From contig CM064712.1 of NCBI GenBank assembly GCA_032717465.1, positions 24,814,432 to 24,878,431 on the forward strand: a stretch of 64,000 nucleotides of DNA, read 5' to 3'. The stretch is from Coenobita brevimanus. Lineage: Eukaryota; Arthropoda; Malacostraca; Decapoda; Coenobitidae. Made by a program: the position numbers and the translations under genes. The notes under the pieces were generated by a model that ran no database searches, was not told where the DNA came from, and worked only from the letters and a program-made list of their open reading frames with translations. This document shows positions 34,101-42,479 of the stretch, one piece after another (positions within the stretch are counted from its first letter, which is position 1; each line of letters starts with the position of its first letter).

Positions 34101-34882
34101 TGTTACATAGCCTATGATTTCATCATCCTTTGTGTAATTCTAACGTACAGTATGCTGCATGTTTGATCACGAGCGTGTTCTACCTCACTCCCCCCTTCTC
34201 CTCTTATAGTAGAGTAAGTCGTTCTTTCTGTTGTTCAGAGCAGGATTGTCAACTCTTTGTCCCCTATGGCTTCATTTTCGCGTCCTTCTTACAAGTTGTA
34301 TCAAGCTCTGCCGGCCCCTATATAATGAGCTCAGTCTCTACATTAATTGCCACTTAGATCTACTCCTCATTTTGCTCACATCTCTGTCCTCCCCTGTACA
34401 GTTGTTATTTTTGTGAGTGCTCAGGAAGTCTCCAACCATCTAGCAGCTGTGTAATTTGAATATAAGTGTTATTACATTTTGTTCTTGTACTGTATAGCAT
34501 AGGGTGTTGATTCGTGGGCCTAGTAAAGTTTTTGTGATTCATGTTGTCAGCCAGTGGTAATAATATTTTGTATCTGTAATAATATATCTTGCGTTAACTG
34601 AGCATTATCCAGTGTTTTCTCATTTTATCAGGGCTGACAGATAAATTTACTCATGCTAACTTCGTGTTAATAGAGGCTATTGCAGTTAACCATATATTTA
34701 ACCTGTTTTTTGCCATTACATTATCCTTATGAGTCCTGAATGTTTTGTTGTTAGTTTGAGCATTAAACTTTAACTTGTAATTTTACCTAACTCTTTTGTT
34801 TTGAACCTGGAACTTTACGGGACAGTAGTGATTTTTAGTATTCTCACTTAAAGTGTACATTATCTTTCTCTGTTCCGTAACA
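34101..34882 (+). repeat. 5' LTR of the Gmr1-like element
   Basis: Begins TGTTACATAG and ends TTCCGTAACA. It is followed by a TTGGCGACCTC stretch at about 34888, the probable primer-binding region. Confidence 0.95.
34319..34325 (+). promoter_or_regulatory. TATA box in the 5' LTR
   Basis: TATATAA preceded by the GC-rich tract ccggcccc; conserved in the 3' LTR at 39806-39812. The start site is not resolved. Confidence 0.6.
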
Positions 34883-34963
34883 TAAACTTGGCGACCTCTT
34901 CTCAGGATATTCAGGATATTATCATAAGGATATTGCTTGATATTTTGTGATTGTGATTTATTC

Positions 34964-36664
34964 ATGATGTCTACTATTACTACGCTTGATGAAGCCAAAG
35001 ATTTTTTGTCAAATGTGCAAACAGTGTGTGATGTAGAAAACAGAACAAAGAATGAACTTAAGCTTGTTGCTCAACAATTGGGAATTGCTGTTCGCTCTCA
35101 TCATTTTAAAGATCAAATTGTTGACATGATTAATGAAAGCTTGTTTAATGTAACTCCTCCAAATGAGCAAACGGAGATTGAATTAGCTAAGTTACAGCTA
35201 GCCCTGCAGGAGGCTCGTGCTAAGGAGGCTGAATTTCAGGCAAATGCTCGTATTCAGGAGGCTCAGGCACAAATTGAACTTGCTAGGATTCAGGCAGACC
35301 ATGAGTATCGCATGAAACAAGGTGGAACTGGATCATCTAGCTCTGATGATTTTGATGTGGCTAAAAATGTTAAACTTGTCCCTCCTTTTAATGAATCTGA
35401 TTTAACAAAGTATTTTCAGTTGTTTGAGAGGGTAGCTACAGGTTTTAATTGGCCCAAAGAGTATTGGCCAGTACTCCTTCAAACTGTTCTCACCGGTAAA
35501 GCTCAAGTAACTTATGCATCTTTGCCTCAGGATCAATCTGATAATTATGATGTAGTTAAGTGCTTGATTCTTAAGGCCTATGAGCTTGTTCCTGAAGCCT
35601 ATAGAGTAAAATTTAGGACAACTTATAAGCAAGATAAGCAATCCCATGTTGAGTATGCAAAAATCAAAGAAGATCTGTTAGAGCAGTGGTTAAATTCTAA
35701 GAATGTGGATTCTGATTTTGACAAATTTAAGCAGATGATTTTGCTGGAGGACTTCAAAAGGTGTATTAATAATGATGTAAGCCTATATCTTGATGAGAAA
35801 AGAATAGATAATTTGTTTGATGCTACAGTTTTAGCTGATGAATATGTTCTCACTCACAAGAGATATTCTAAAGAAAAAAGGAAAGCTAAGAGTAAGTACG
35901 TTGCCTCTACTCAGAGTACAGGTAACAGGAAAGAGAATGAAGATGATGTATCTCAGGAAGTAAATACCAGCTTCACCTCTAGATTTCAGAGAAGTAAATG
36001 TACTTATTGTAGTAAGCTTGGTCATACTACAGAGAAATGTTTCAGGAGACAGCGTGATGTGAACAAAAAGGAGTCTTTAAATATTCAGTCAATTGGTCTA
36101 GTGTCCACCCTTGAGAGTTCCCACAATTCTTTAACTGAGTTAACTGAACCTGCTTTGAGGGGTAAATTAAATTCTCATGATGAAGCTCCTCTTTTGAGCA
36201 GTAACGTGGGTGACACTCTCAAGAGTTCATGTGCTAATTTCCTGTCTGATGGTTTTGTCAGTCCTCTGGACAGTAATGACAGGAAATCAGTTAAAATATA
36301 TCGTGATACAGGTGCTTGCCAATCCCTTATGCTGACCAGTGTTCTAGGCTCTAATGTTAATTCCTCTGATGAAACTTTAATCTTACAAGGTGTAGGGAAT
36401 AATTACTTCTCTGTCCCTCTGTGCAGAGTGAATTTAGAGTCTGGTTTTGTTAATGGTTCCGTTATGGTTGGGTTGGTTGAGACACTCCCAATGTCAGGTG
36501 TAACTTTCTTACTTGGAAATGATATTGGTGGAAGTCAAGTGTGTCCAGCTCCTCAGTTGTCTAGTGAGCCAGTGGCTGCAGCCCTGGATTGTGATGTCCC
36601 TGATGTGTTCCCTGCATGTGCTGTCACTAGGGCTAAGTCTAAAGTTACTGGTGACTTAGGATAA
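34964..36664 (+). CDS. Gag-protease of the Gmr1-like element
   Basis: Start ATG 34964 (or 34967); the frame is open slightly further upstream without an ATG. About 566 residues. The N-terminal block EAKDFLSNVQ to DMINESLF resembles a small helical DNA/RNA-binding (SAP-like) domain. Next is a Glu/Ala-rich coiled coil (about residues 70-115), then a gag core (FQLFERVATGFNWPKEYW, VPEAYRVKFRTTYK). A CCHC knuckle CTYCSKLGHTTEKC lies near residue 350, and a retropepsin-like block (IYRDTGACQSLM, TFLLGNDIGG) is at the C-terminus. Gag builds the particle and the protease matures it. Intact as one frame, unlike the copy at the left edge. It stops at TAA 36662-36664, immediately before pol in the +1 frame. 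Confidence 0.92.
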   Translation: MMSTITTLDEAKDFLSNVQTVCDVENRTKNELKLVAQQLGIAVRSHHFKDQIVDMINESLFNVTPPNEQTEIELAKLQLALQEARAKEAEFQANARIQEAQAQIELARIQADHEYRMKQGGTGSSSSDDFDVAKNVKLVPPFNESDLTKYFQLFERVATGFNWPKEYWPVLLQTVLTGKAQVTYASLPQDQSDNYDVVKCLILKAYELVPEAYRVKFRTTYKQDKQSHVEYAKIKEDLLEQWLNSKNVDSDFDKFKQMILLEDFKRCINNDVSLYLDEKRIDNLFDATVLADEYVLTHKRYSKEKRKAKSKYVASTQSTGNRKENEDDVSQEVNTSFTSRFQRSKCTYCSKLGHTTEKCFRRQRDVNKKESLNIQSIGLVSTLESSHNSLTELTEPALRGKLNSHDEAPLLSSNVGDTLKSSCANFLSDGFVSPLDSNDRKSVKIYRDTGACQSLMLTSVLGSNVNSSDETLILQGVGNNYFSVPLCRVNLESGFVNGSVMVGLVETLPMSGVTFLLGNDIGGSQVCPAPQLSSEPVAAALDCDVPDVFPACAVTRAKSKVTGDLG

Positions 36665-38285
36665 TGATGATGATGATGTTATCCTAGCTGACACTTTTCT
36701 TGCTAATTTGGACCACTCACCAGATGAGGCAGTACCCCGTAGTGTTGATAATTTGTCTCGTCAAGAGTTGGTTGAGCTGCAGGTTGCTGACCCTGAGTTG
36801 AAAGGTCTAGCTAACTCTGCTTGCAGTGAGGAAGAGTCAGCCGGTGCTTCTACTTGTTATTATATAAAGTCAGGAGTACTTATGAGGAAGTGGAGACCCC
36901 CAACAGCATCAGCCGACTGTGAATGGGAGGTTGTACATCAAGTTGTCATCCCTCGTGTTTGTAGGCAGAATATCATTAGAGTGGCTCATGATTCCAGTTT
37001 GGCAGGACACCTTGGAGTGAGGAAGACTGTGGCATGCATTTTGAAACACTTCTACTGGCCAGGTATCTTCAGGGATGTTTCCTGGTATTGTAAGTCTTGT
37101 CACACCTGTCAAGTTGTGGGGAAGTGTAAACAGACCGAAAAGGTTGCACCTCTAGTTCCCATTCCTCCTTTTGAGGCGCCATTCACTCGTGTGTTGGTGG
37201 ATATTGTGGGCCCTCTTCCTAAGACTTCTTCAGGATTTTCTTATGTGTTGACCCTGATTGATATGGCTACTCGTTATCCTGAAGCCATTCCACTTAGAAA
37301 TATCTCAGCAAAGAACGTGGTTAAGGAAATGCTAGGGTTCTTCACAAAGTTTGGTCTGCCCAAGGAGGTACAGTCAGACCTGGGAAGTAATTTCATGTCA
37401 AATGTTTTCAAACAGTCTCTGAAAGAGTTGGGCATCACCCAGATCACGTCTTCAGCTTACCATCCCCAGACCCAAGGAGCGTTGGAGAGATATCATCAAA
37501 CACTCAAATCGATGCTCAAGAAATACTGTTTGGAACATCAGAAAGACTGGGATAAAGGTCTTCCATTCGTTGTATTTGCCGCAAGAGAATCTCCAAATGA
37601 ATCACTGGGCTTCTCACCTTTTGAACTACTGTTTGGCCATGAAGTAAGAGGACCCCTTAAGCTACTCAAGGAATGCTGGCTGTCAGAGGAAGATGACGTC
37701 AACCTGCTGGAGTATGTGATGAAGTTCAAAGAACGGCTGTCCACTGCTTTACAGCTGGCGAGAGAGAATTTAAGAGCTGCTCAGGAGAAGATGAAGACTT
37801 GGTATGATAAGAAGTCCAGGTTACGCCACTTTCAGCCAGGAGATCAGGTTTTGATTCTGCTACCAGTGCATGGGCAACCTCTTCAAGCGAAGTTTAGTGG
37901 TCCTTATTTCGTGGAGAAGAAACTCAGTGATGTCAACTATGTCATCGCCACACCAGATCGTAGAAAGAACAAGCAACTTTGTCACATCAACATGCTAAAG
38001 TTATATCACAGGCGGGACGAAAATAACCAAGTCTGTACTGTAGCTGTTCCACCCGAGTCTGCAAGTGAAGTTCTCCCATGCATCATGTGCGTGAGTGATA
38101 GTTTGGGGAAGAATCCTGATATCATGAATGATCTCCAGACTAAGCTTTCTCATCTACCTCCCGAGGAAAGGCAGGAGTTTTCGGCATTACTGCAGGAGTA
38201 CCCGCAAGTGTTCCGTGCCACTCCAGGAAGAACCACTGTGTTGATGCATGATGTTGATATTGGAGACGCAAAGCCAATTAAATAG
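36660..38285 (+). CDS. Integrase domain of the Gmr1-like pol, placed upstream of reverse transcriptase
   Basis: The frame opens at 36660, in the +1 frame relative to gag, through a (GAT)n run. No ATG is needed if it is made as a gag-pol fusion. Domains in order: HHCC zinc region (HDSSLAGHLGVRK, then CKSCHTCQ), DDE core (VDIVGPLPK; VQSDLGSNFMS; HPQTQGALERYHQTLKSML with Asp, Asp and Glu present), and a GPY/F-type module (AKFSGPYFVEKK). A linker follows to the start of reverse transcriptase (YPQVFRATPGRT). Integrase inserts element cDNA into the genome. It ends at TAG 38283-38285 (AAA TAG CCT). The same frame continues straight into reverse transcriptase, so the stop is a point mutation or a read-through codon. 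Confidence 0.92.
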   Translation, partial: DNDDDDVILADTFLANLDHSPDEAVPRSVDNLSRQELVELQVADPELKGLANSACSEEESAGASTCYYIKSGVLMRKWRPPTASADCEWEVVHQVVIPRVCRQNIIRVAHDSSLAGHLGVRKTVACILKHFYWPGIFRDVSWYCKSCHTCQVVGKCKQTEKVAPLVPIPPFEAPFTRVLVDIVGPLPKTSSGFSYVLTLIDMATRYPEAIPLRNISAKNVVKEMLGFFTKFGLPKEVQSDLGSNFMSNVFKQSLKELGITQITSSAYHPQTQGALERYHQTLKSMLKKYCLEHQKDWDKGLPFVVFAARESPNESLGFSPFELLFGHEVRGPLKLLKECWLSEEDDVNLLEYVMKFKERLSTALQLARENLRAAQEKMKTWYDKKSRLRHFQPGDQVLILLPVHGQPLQAKFSGPYFVEKKLSDVNYVIATPDRRKNKQLCHINMLKLYHRRDENNQVCTVAVPPESASEVLPCIMCVSDSLGKNPDIMNDLQTKLSHLPPEERQEFSALLQEYPQVFRATPGRTTVLMHDVDIGDAKPIK

Positions 38286-39526
38286 CCTCCTTACCGTGTG
38301 AACTCAGTGAAAGTTCCTCTCATCCAGAAGGAGCTTGGCTACCTGTTGGACCACAAGATGATTGAGCCCTGCCAGAGTGAGTGGAGTTCTCCTGTCACTC
38401 TAGTCCCTAAGCCTGGTGGGTCACAGCGGCTTTGCATCGACTATAGACGTGTTAATCAGATAACCAAAACAGACACTTACCCTCTCCCTCGCGTGGAAGA
38501 TTGCATAGACAAGATCGGAAAGGCTAGGTACATAAGTAAGTTTGATTTGTTAAAGGGATACTGGCAAGTACCTATGACTGAACGTGCTAGGGATATCTCA
38601 TGTTTTGTAACACTAGGAAAGACTTTTGCATGTTCTGTAATGCCATATGGTATGAAGAATGCACCAGCCACATTTCAGAAGCTCATGAATGTTGTAACAG
38701 AGGGTTTGGTAGGGTGTGTTGTTTATATTGATGATGTATTAATCTTCAGTGACAGCTGGAAAGATCACCTATGCCATGTCAGTAAATTTCTTGAGCGTTT
38801 GGTTCAGGCTAATCTTGTAGCTAATTTATCAAAGTGTGAGTTTGGTCAAGCTAAAGTTCAGTACCTTGGGTACGTAATTGGTGATGGACATGTTGCACCA
38901 CCAGGAGCTAAGGTTCAGGTTATAAGTGATTTTCCCAGACCTAAAAGTAGGAAAGAGCTACAAAGATTTTTGGGAATGGTAGGTTATTACAGGAGATTTG
39001 TTCTTAACTTTTCAATTCTTGTATCACCACTTACAGACCTACTGAAAAAGGGAGTTAAATTTGTCTGGACCGATAACTGTGAATCCGCTTTCAGCAAACT
39101 TAAAGCTATCCTATTAAGTCAGCCAGTGCTCGCTACTCCAAATTTGCTAAGCCTTTTAAGATGGCTGTTGATGCAAGTGATACAGGAGCTGGGGCTGTTT
39201 TGCTGCAAGAGGATGATCAGGGTATTGAACACCCTGTATCTTATTACAGTAAGAAGTTCACTTCACCTCAAAAGAACTACTCAACTATTGAGAAAGAGCT
39301 TTTGGCCTTGATTTTGGGTTTACAGCATTTTTCATTTTATTTGTGTTCTGGTTTTGACCCCATAGTCATTTATACCGATCATAACCCACTGAAATTCCTT
39401 AGTAAGTTTAAAGATAAAAATCAGAGATTGGCAAGATGGAGTCTACTTCTTCAGGAGTATTCATTAGACATACAACATGTCAAGGGGAAAGAAAATGTTA
39501 TTGCAGATTGCTTATCTAGACTTTAG
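38286..39526 (+). pseudogene. Reverse transcriptase-RNase H of the Gmr1-like pol (one frameshift)
   Basis: Continues the integrase frame after the TAG. Reverse transcriptase shows LVPKPGGSQRLCIDYRRVN, SKFDLLKGYWQVPM (motif A), MPYGMKNAPATFQ (motif B) and VYIDDVLIFSD (motif C, both Asp present). The connection domain has RFLGMVGYYRRF. Near 39140 the frame shifts by one base. RNase H continues in the new frame (from about 39161) with VDASDTGAGAVLLQ, STIEKELLAL, IYTDHNPLKFL and the final HVKGKENVIADCLSRL, ending at TAG 39526. Apart from the stop and the shift the catalytic residues are intact. Confidence 0.92.
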
Positions 39527-39587
39527 ACAGATTGTTTTAGAGTAATAAGAAATTTCCTTTGTAAATTTCTTTTTCTTTGTGGGGAGG

Positions 39588-40371
39588 TGTTACATAGCTT
39601 ATGATTTCATCATCCTTTGTGTAATTCTAACGTACAGTATGCTGCATGTTTGATCAAGAGCGTGTTCTACCTCACTCCCCCCTTCTCCCCTTATAGTAGA
39701 GTAAGTCGTTCTTTCTGTTGTTCAGAGCAGGATTGTCAACTCTTTGTCCCCTATGGCTTCATCTGCGCGTCCGTCTTACAAGTTGTATCAAGCTCTGCCG
39801 GCCCCTATATAATGAGCTCAGTCTCTACATTAATTGCCACTTAGATCTACTCCTCATTTTGCTCACATCTCTGTCCTCCCCTGTACAGTTGTTATTATTG
39901 TGAGTGCTCAGGAAGTCTCCAACCATCTAGCAGCTGTGTAATTTGAGTAAAAGTGTTATTACATTTTGTTCTTGTACTGTATAGCATAGGGTGTTGATTC
40001 GTGGGCCTAGTAAAGTTTTTGTGATTCATGTTGTCAGCCAGTGGTAATAATATTTTGTATCTGTAATAATATATCTTGCGTTAACTGAGCATTATCCAGT
40101 GTTTTCTCATTTTATCAGGGCTGACTTAGATAAATTTACTCATGCTAATTTCGTGTTAATAGAGGCTATTGCAGTTAACCATATATTTAACCTGTTTTTT
40201 GCCATTACATTATCCTTATGAGTCCTGAATGTTTTGTTGTTAGTTTGATCATTAAACTTTAACTTGTAATTTTACCTAACTCTTTTGTTTTGAACCTGGA
40301 ACTTTACGGGACAGTAGTGATTTTTAGTATTCTCACTTCAAGTGTACATTATCTTTCTCTGTTCCGTAACA
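39588..40371 (+). repeat. 3' LTR of the Gmr1-like element
   Basis: 784 bp, TGTTACATAG to TTCCGTAACA, matching 34101-34882 apart from a dozen or so changes. TATATAA at 39806-39812. Confidence 0.95.
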
Positions 40372-40375
40372 ATAC

Positions 40376-41790
40376 ATACATACATACATACGTGAAATAA
40401 ATACAAGTACATCATTGATGAAATCATGATCGTATTTTTTTTTTACATCACGAAAATCGCCTTTGATATTAAAGTTCCAAACCCCCGTGATATACAGCCA
40501 AGACCAAGAGTTCGCCGACTTGATGTGTCAGTGGAAGCTGATAAATGAAGTATTTGACTCGACTGTAATATGAAGCACGTAATAAATTAGTATGAAGAGA
40601 AGAGATACTGTGTGTCGTCTGGTGAGGAAGGAGAGATATGGAAGGCAAGACAGAAGATTCCTGACGAACTTTTTGCTCACGGCTGTACCGAGATCTTCAC
40701 ACCAGGGGAGGGATGGGGGAGGGGGAGGGAGAGGGGAAGGGGGGAAGGATGAAGGAGGTTGGCCAAGCTCTATTCTGAGGAGGGTGGTGTTCAGTGTTTA
40801 CAATTTGTGTTGACTCCATTTAAGCCGTACATCACTACTGTACTAAAAGCTCTGTGTACTCTTAAGGTGAATGTTTATATTGAAAGTACTCGTTTGGCTG
40901 AACACAGGCATGAGAAGTGAGAGCACAAAAGAGTAAAATCTGAGTCACCCACAATTCGCTGATAATCTTATGTGATTATATTATTAGCTCTTAAAAGGAA
41001 ATGCTTATCAGTTGAGATTAAAATGATAAGGCAACGTAAATGTGTGAAGAGGAGAATTTGCAGTGTTTCTCCACTTAAAAATAGAACATTTACGCTTTGC
41101 GATTGTACAGAATAATGTACTTATCATTACAGTACAGTACTCAAATGTAATACCTTTATTCTCTCCCCTGAAAGTTGACGAAAAGTTATCATCCATAGTA
41201 AGTTGATCACTGAGCTAACTAACGAAACAGGGATGTGATTCTTGTGATTCTTGAGCATACTTACAGTTGATTCCCTGTCGTAATATAGAATTAACTTAGA
41301 ATTGTTTTTGAAAGAAGAACTAGAGAATTAACATTGTATAAACCTCCTTATCTTCAAATAATTTTCCTCGTAACCAAGAAATCTATCGTAATTATGTCTG
41401 AAAATCTGATCCCAGGCTACTACAAATTTCACATATTCCTATTATTCTATAAATAATGATAACTGGGTTCTTTGTAAACTCCCACAAAGTATACGGCACA
41501 GTATCGCACATTGTTGCACATCAAATAATTAGAAATTTTATATGGGGGGCTAGTAGGGGCAGAGAGTCTGAGGAGGTGCAGGGGGGGAGACCTCCCAAAC
41601 CCCATAGATAACACCTCTTCTAATCCATTCATCCAAGGAACTCTTTTAAAAATGTATTTCTTGTTATCACCTTATGATTTTCTATCAGGTTAAGAGAGAT
41701 TGTTGGAACAGGACGAGTTAAATGCATCCTAAATTAACCCCTTCAGTATGCGAGTCCTTTTTGAAGTTAACTAATGTCGTCCCACAGAAG
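40376..41790. other. Non-coding interval; purine-rich tract
   Basis: No exon or element recognised. A G-rich polypurine stretch lies at about 40702-40755. A sulfotransferase exon was searched for here and not found. Confidence 0.5.
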
Positions 41791-42160
41791 CAAGGGTAAA
41801 TTAGAGAACACGTCGCCCTGATAAAGGCAAGGGTAAATTAGAGAACACGTCGCCCTGATAAAGGCAAGGGTAAATTAGAGAACACGTCGCCCTGATAAAG
41901 GCAAGGGTAAATTAGAGAACACGTCACTCTGATAAAGGCAAGGGTAAATTAGAGAACACGTGGCCCTGATAAAGGCAAGGGTAAATTAGAGAACACGTGG
42001 CCCTGATAAAGGCAAGGGTAAATTAGAGAACACGTCTCCCTGATAAAGGCAAGGGTAAATTAGAGAACACGTGGCCCTGATAAAGGCAAGGGTAAATTAT
42101 AGAACACGTCGCCCTGATAAAGGCAAGGGTAAATTATAGAACACGTCGCCCTGATGGAAA
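41791..42160. repeat. 37-bp minisatellite, about ten units
   Basis: The caagggtaaattagagaaca unit starts at 41791, 41828, 41865, 41902 and onward every 37 bp, with small variations (cgtcgccc/cgtggccc). Degenerate copies continue to about 42240. Units abut without spacers. Confidence 0.97.
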
Positions 42161-42346
42161 GAAACTTAAATTAGAGAACACGTCACTCTGACAGAAACAA
42201 GGGTAAATTTGAGAACATGGAACTCTGATAAAAGCAAGAAAAAAATGGAGAACATGGTAGGTGGGGGCGTCTTGGTAGGTGGAGACGTCCAGCATCCACC
42301 CACTTAGTGTAGTGGTACTCTGTTTTAGGGTAGCTCTACATCGAGT

Positions 42347-42393
42347 AGCGTTGTAAATGATTTCCTGTAATCCAGGAAAGCATTTACAACGCT
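42347..42393. other. 47-nt near-perfect hairpin
   Basis: agcgttgtaaatg pairs with catttacaacgct (13 bp), one A/G mismatch, then tttcctg pairs with caggaaa (7 bp), with a 5-nt loop taatc. No gene or element context is known. Confidence 0.7.
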
Positions 42394-42479
42394 GGGTGGT
42401 ATCCTTATAACAAACCGACACGTGTTCCCTATGTGACAGCAAGTGGGTTGGCGGAGGGTTAGCGCACCTCCCCGGGAAA

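Larger units (their letters stand above)
34101..40371 (+). mobile_element. Gmr1-like LTR retrotransposon (gag-PR-IN-RT-RH), nearly intact
   Basis: A 6,271-bp element with two ~783-bp LTRs (TGTTAC...GTAACA) that differ by about 12 substitutions and one 2-base indel by eye, i.e. roughly 98% identical. The flanking 4-bp duplication is atac. The order of domains is gag, protease, integrase, reverse transcriptase, RNase H. The sequences are Ty3/gypsy-type but the order is that of copia; this combination defines the Gmr1 group. Lesions are one nonsense codon between integrase and reverse transcriptase (38283-38285) and one frameshift before RNase H (near 39140). A polypurine stretch (gtggggagg) precedes the 3' LTR. 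Confidence 0.93.

Noticed and set aside
40480..40570. Additional sulfotransferase exon
   Set aside because: None of the six frames shows family motifs, and no phase-compatible splice sites join it to the exon at 33849.
41791..42240. CRISPR-like regular repeat array
   Set aside because: Units abut with no spacers and the context is eukaryotic; it is a minisatellite.
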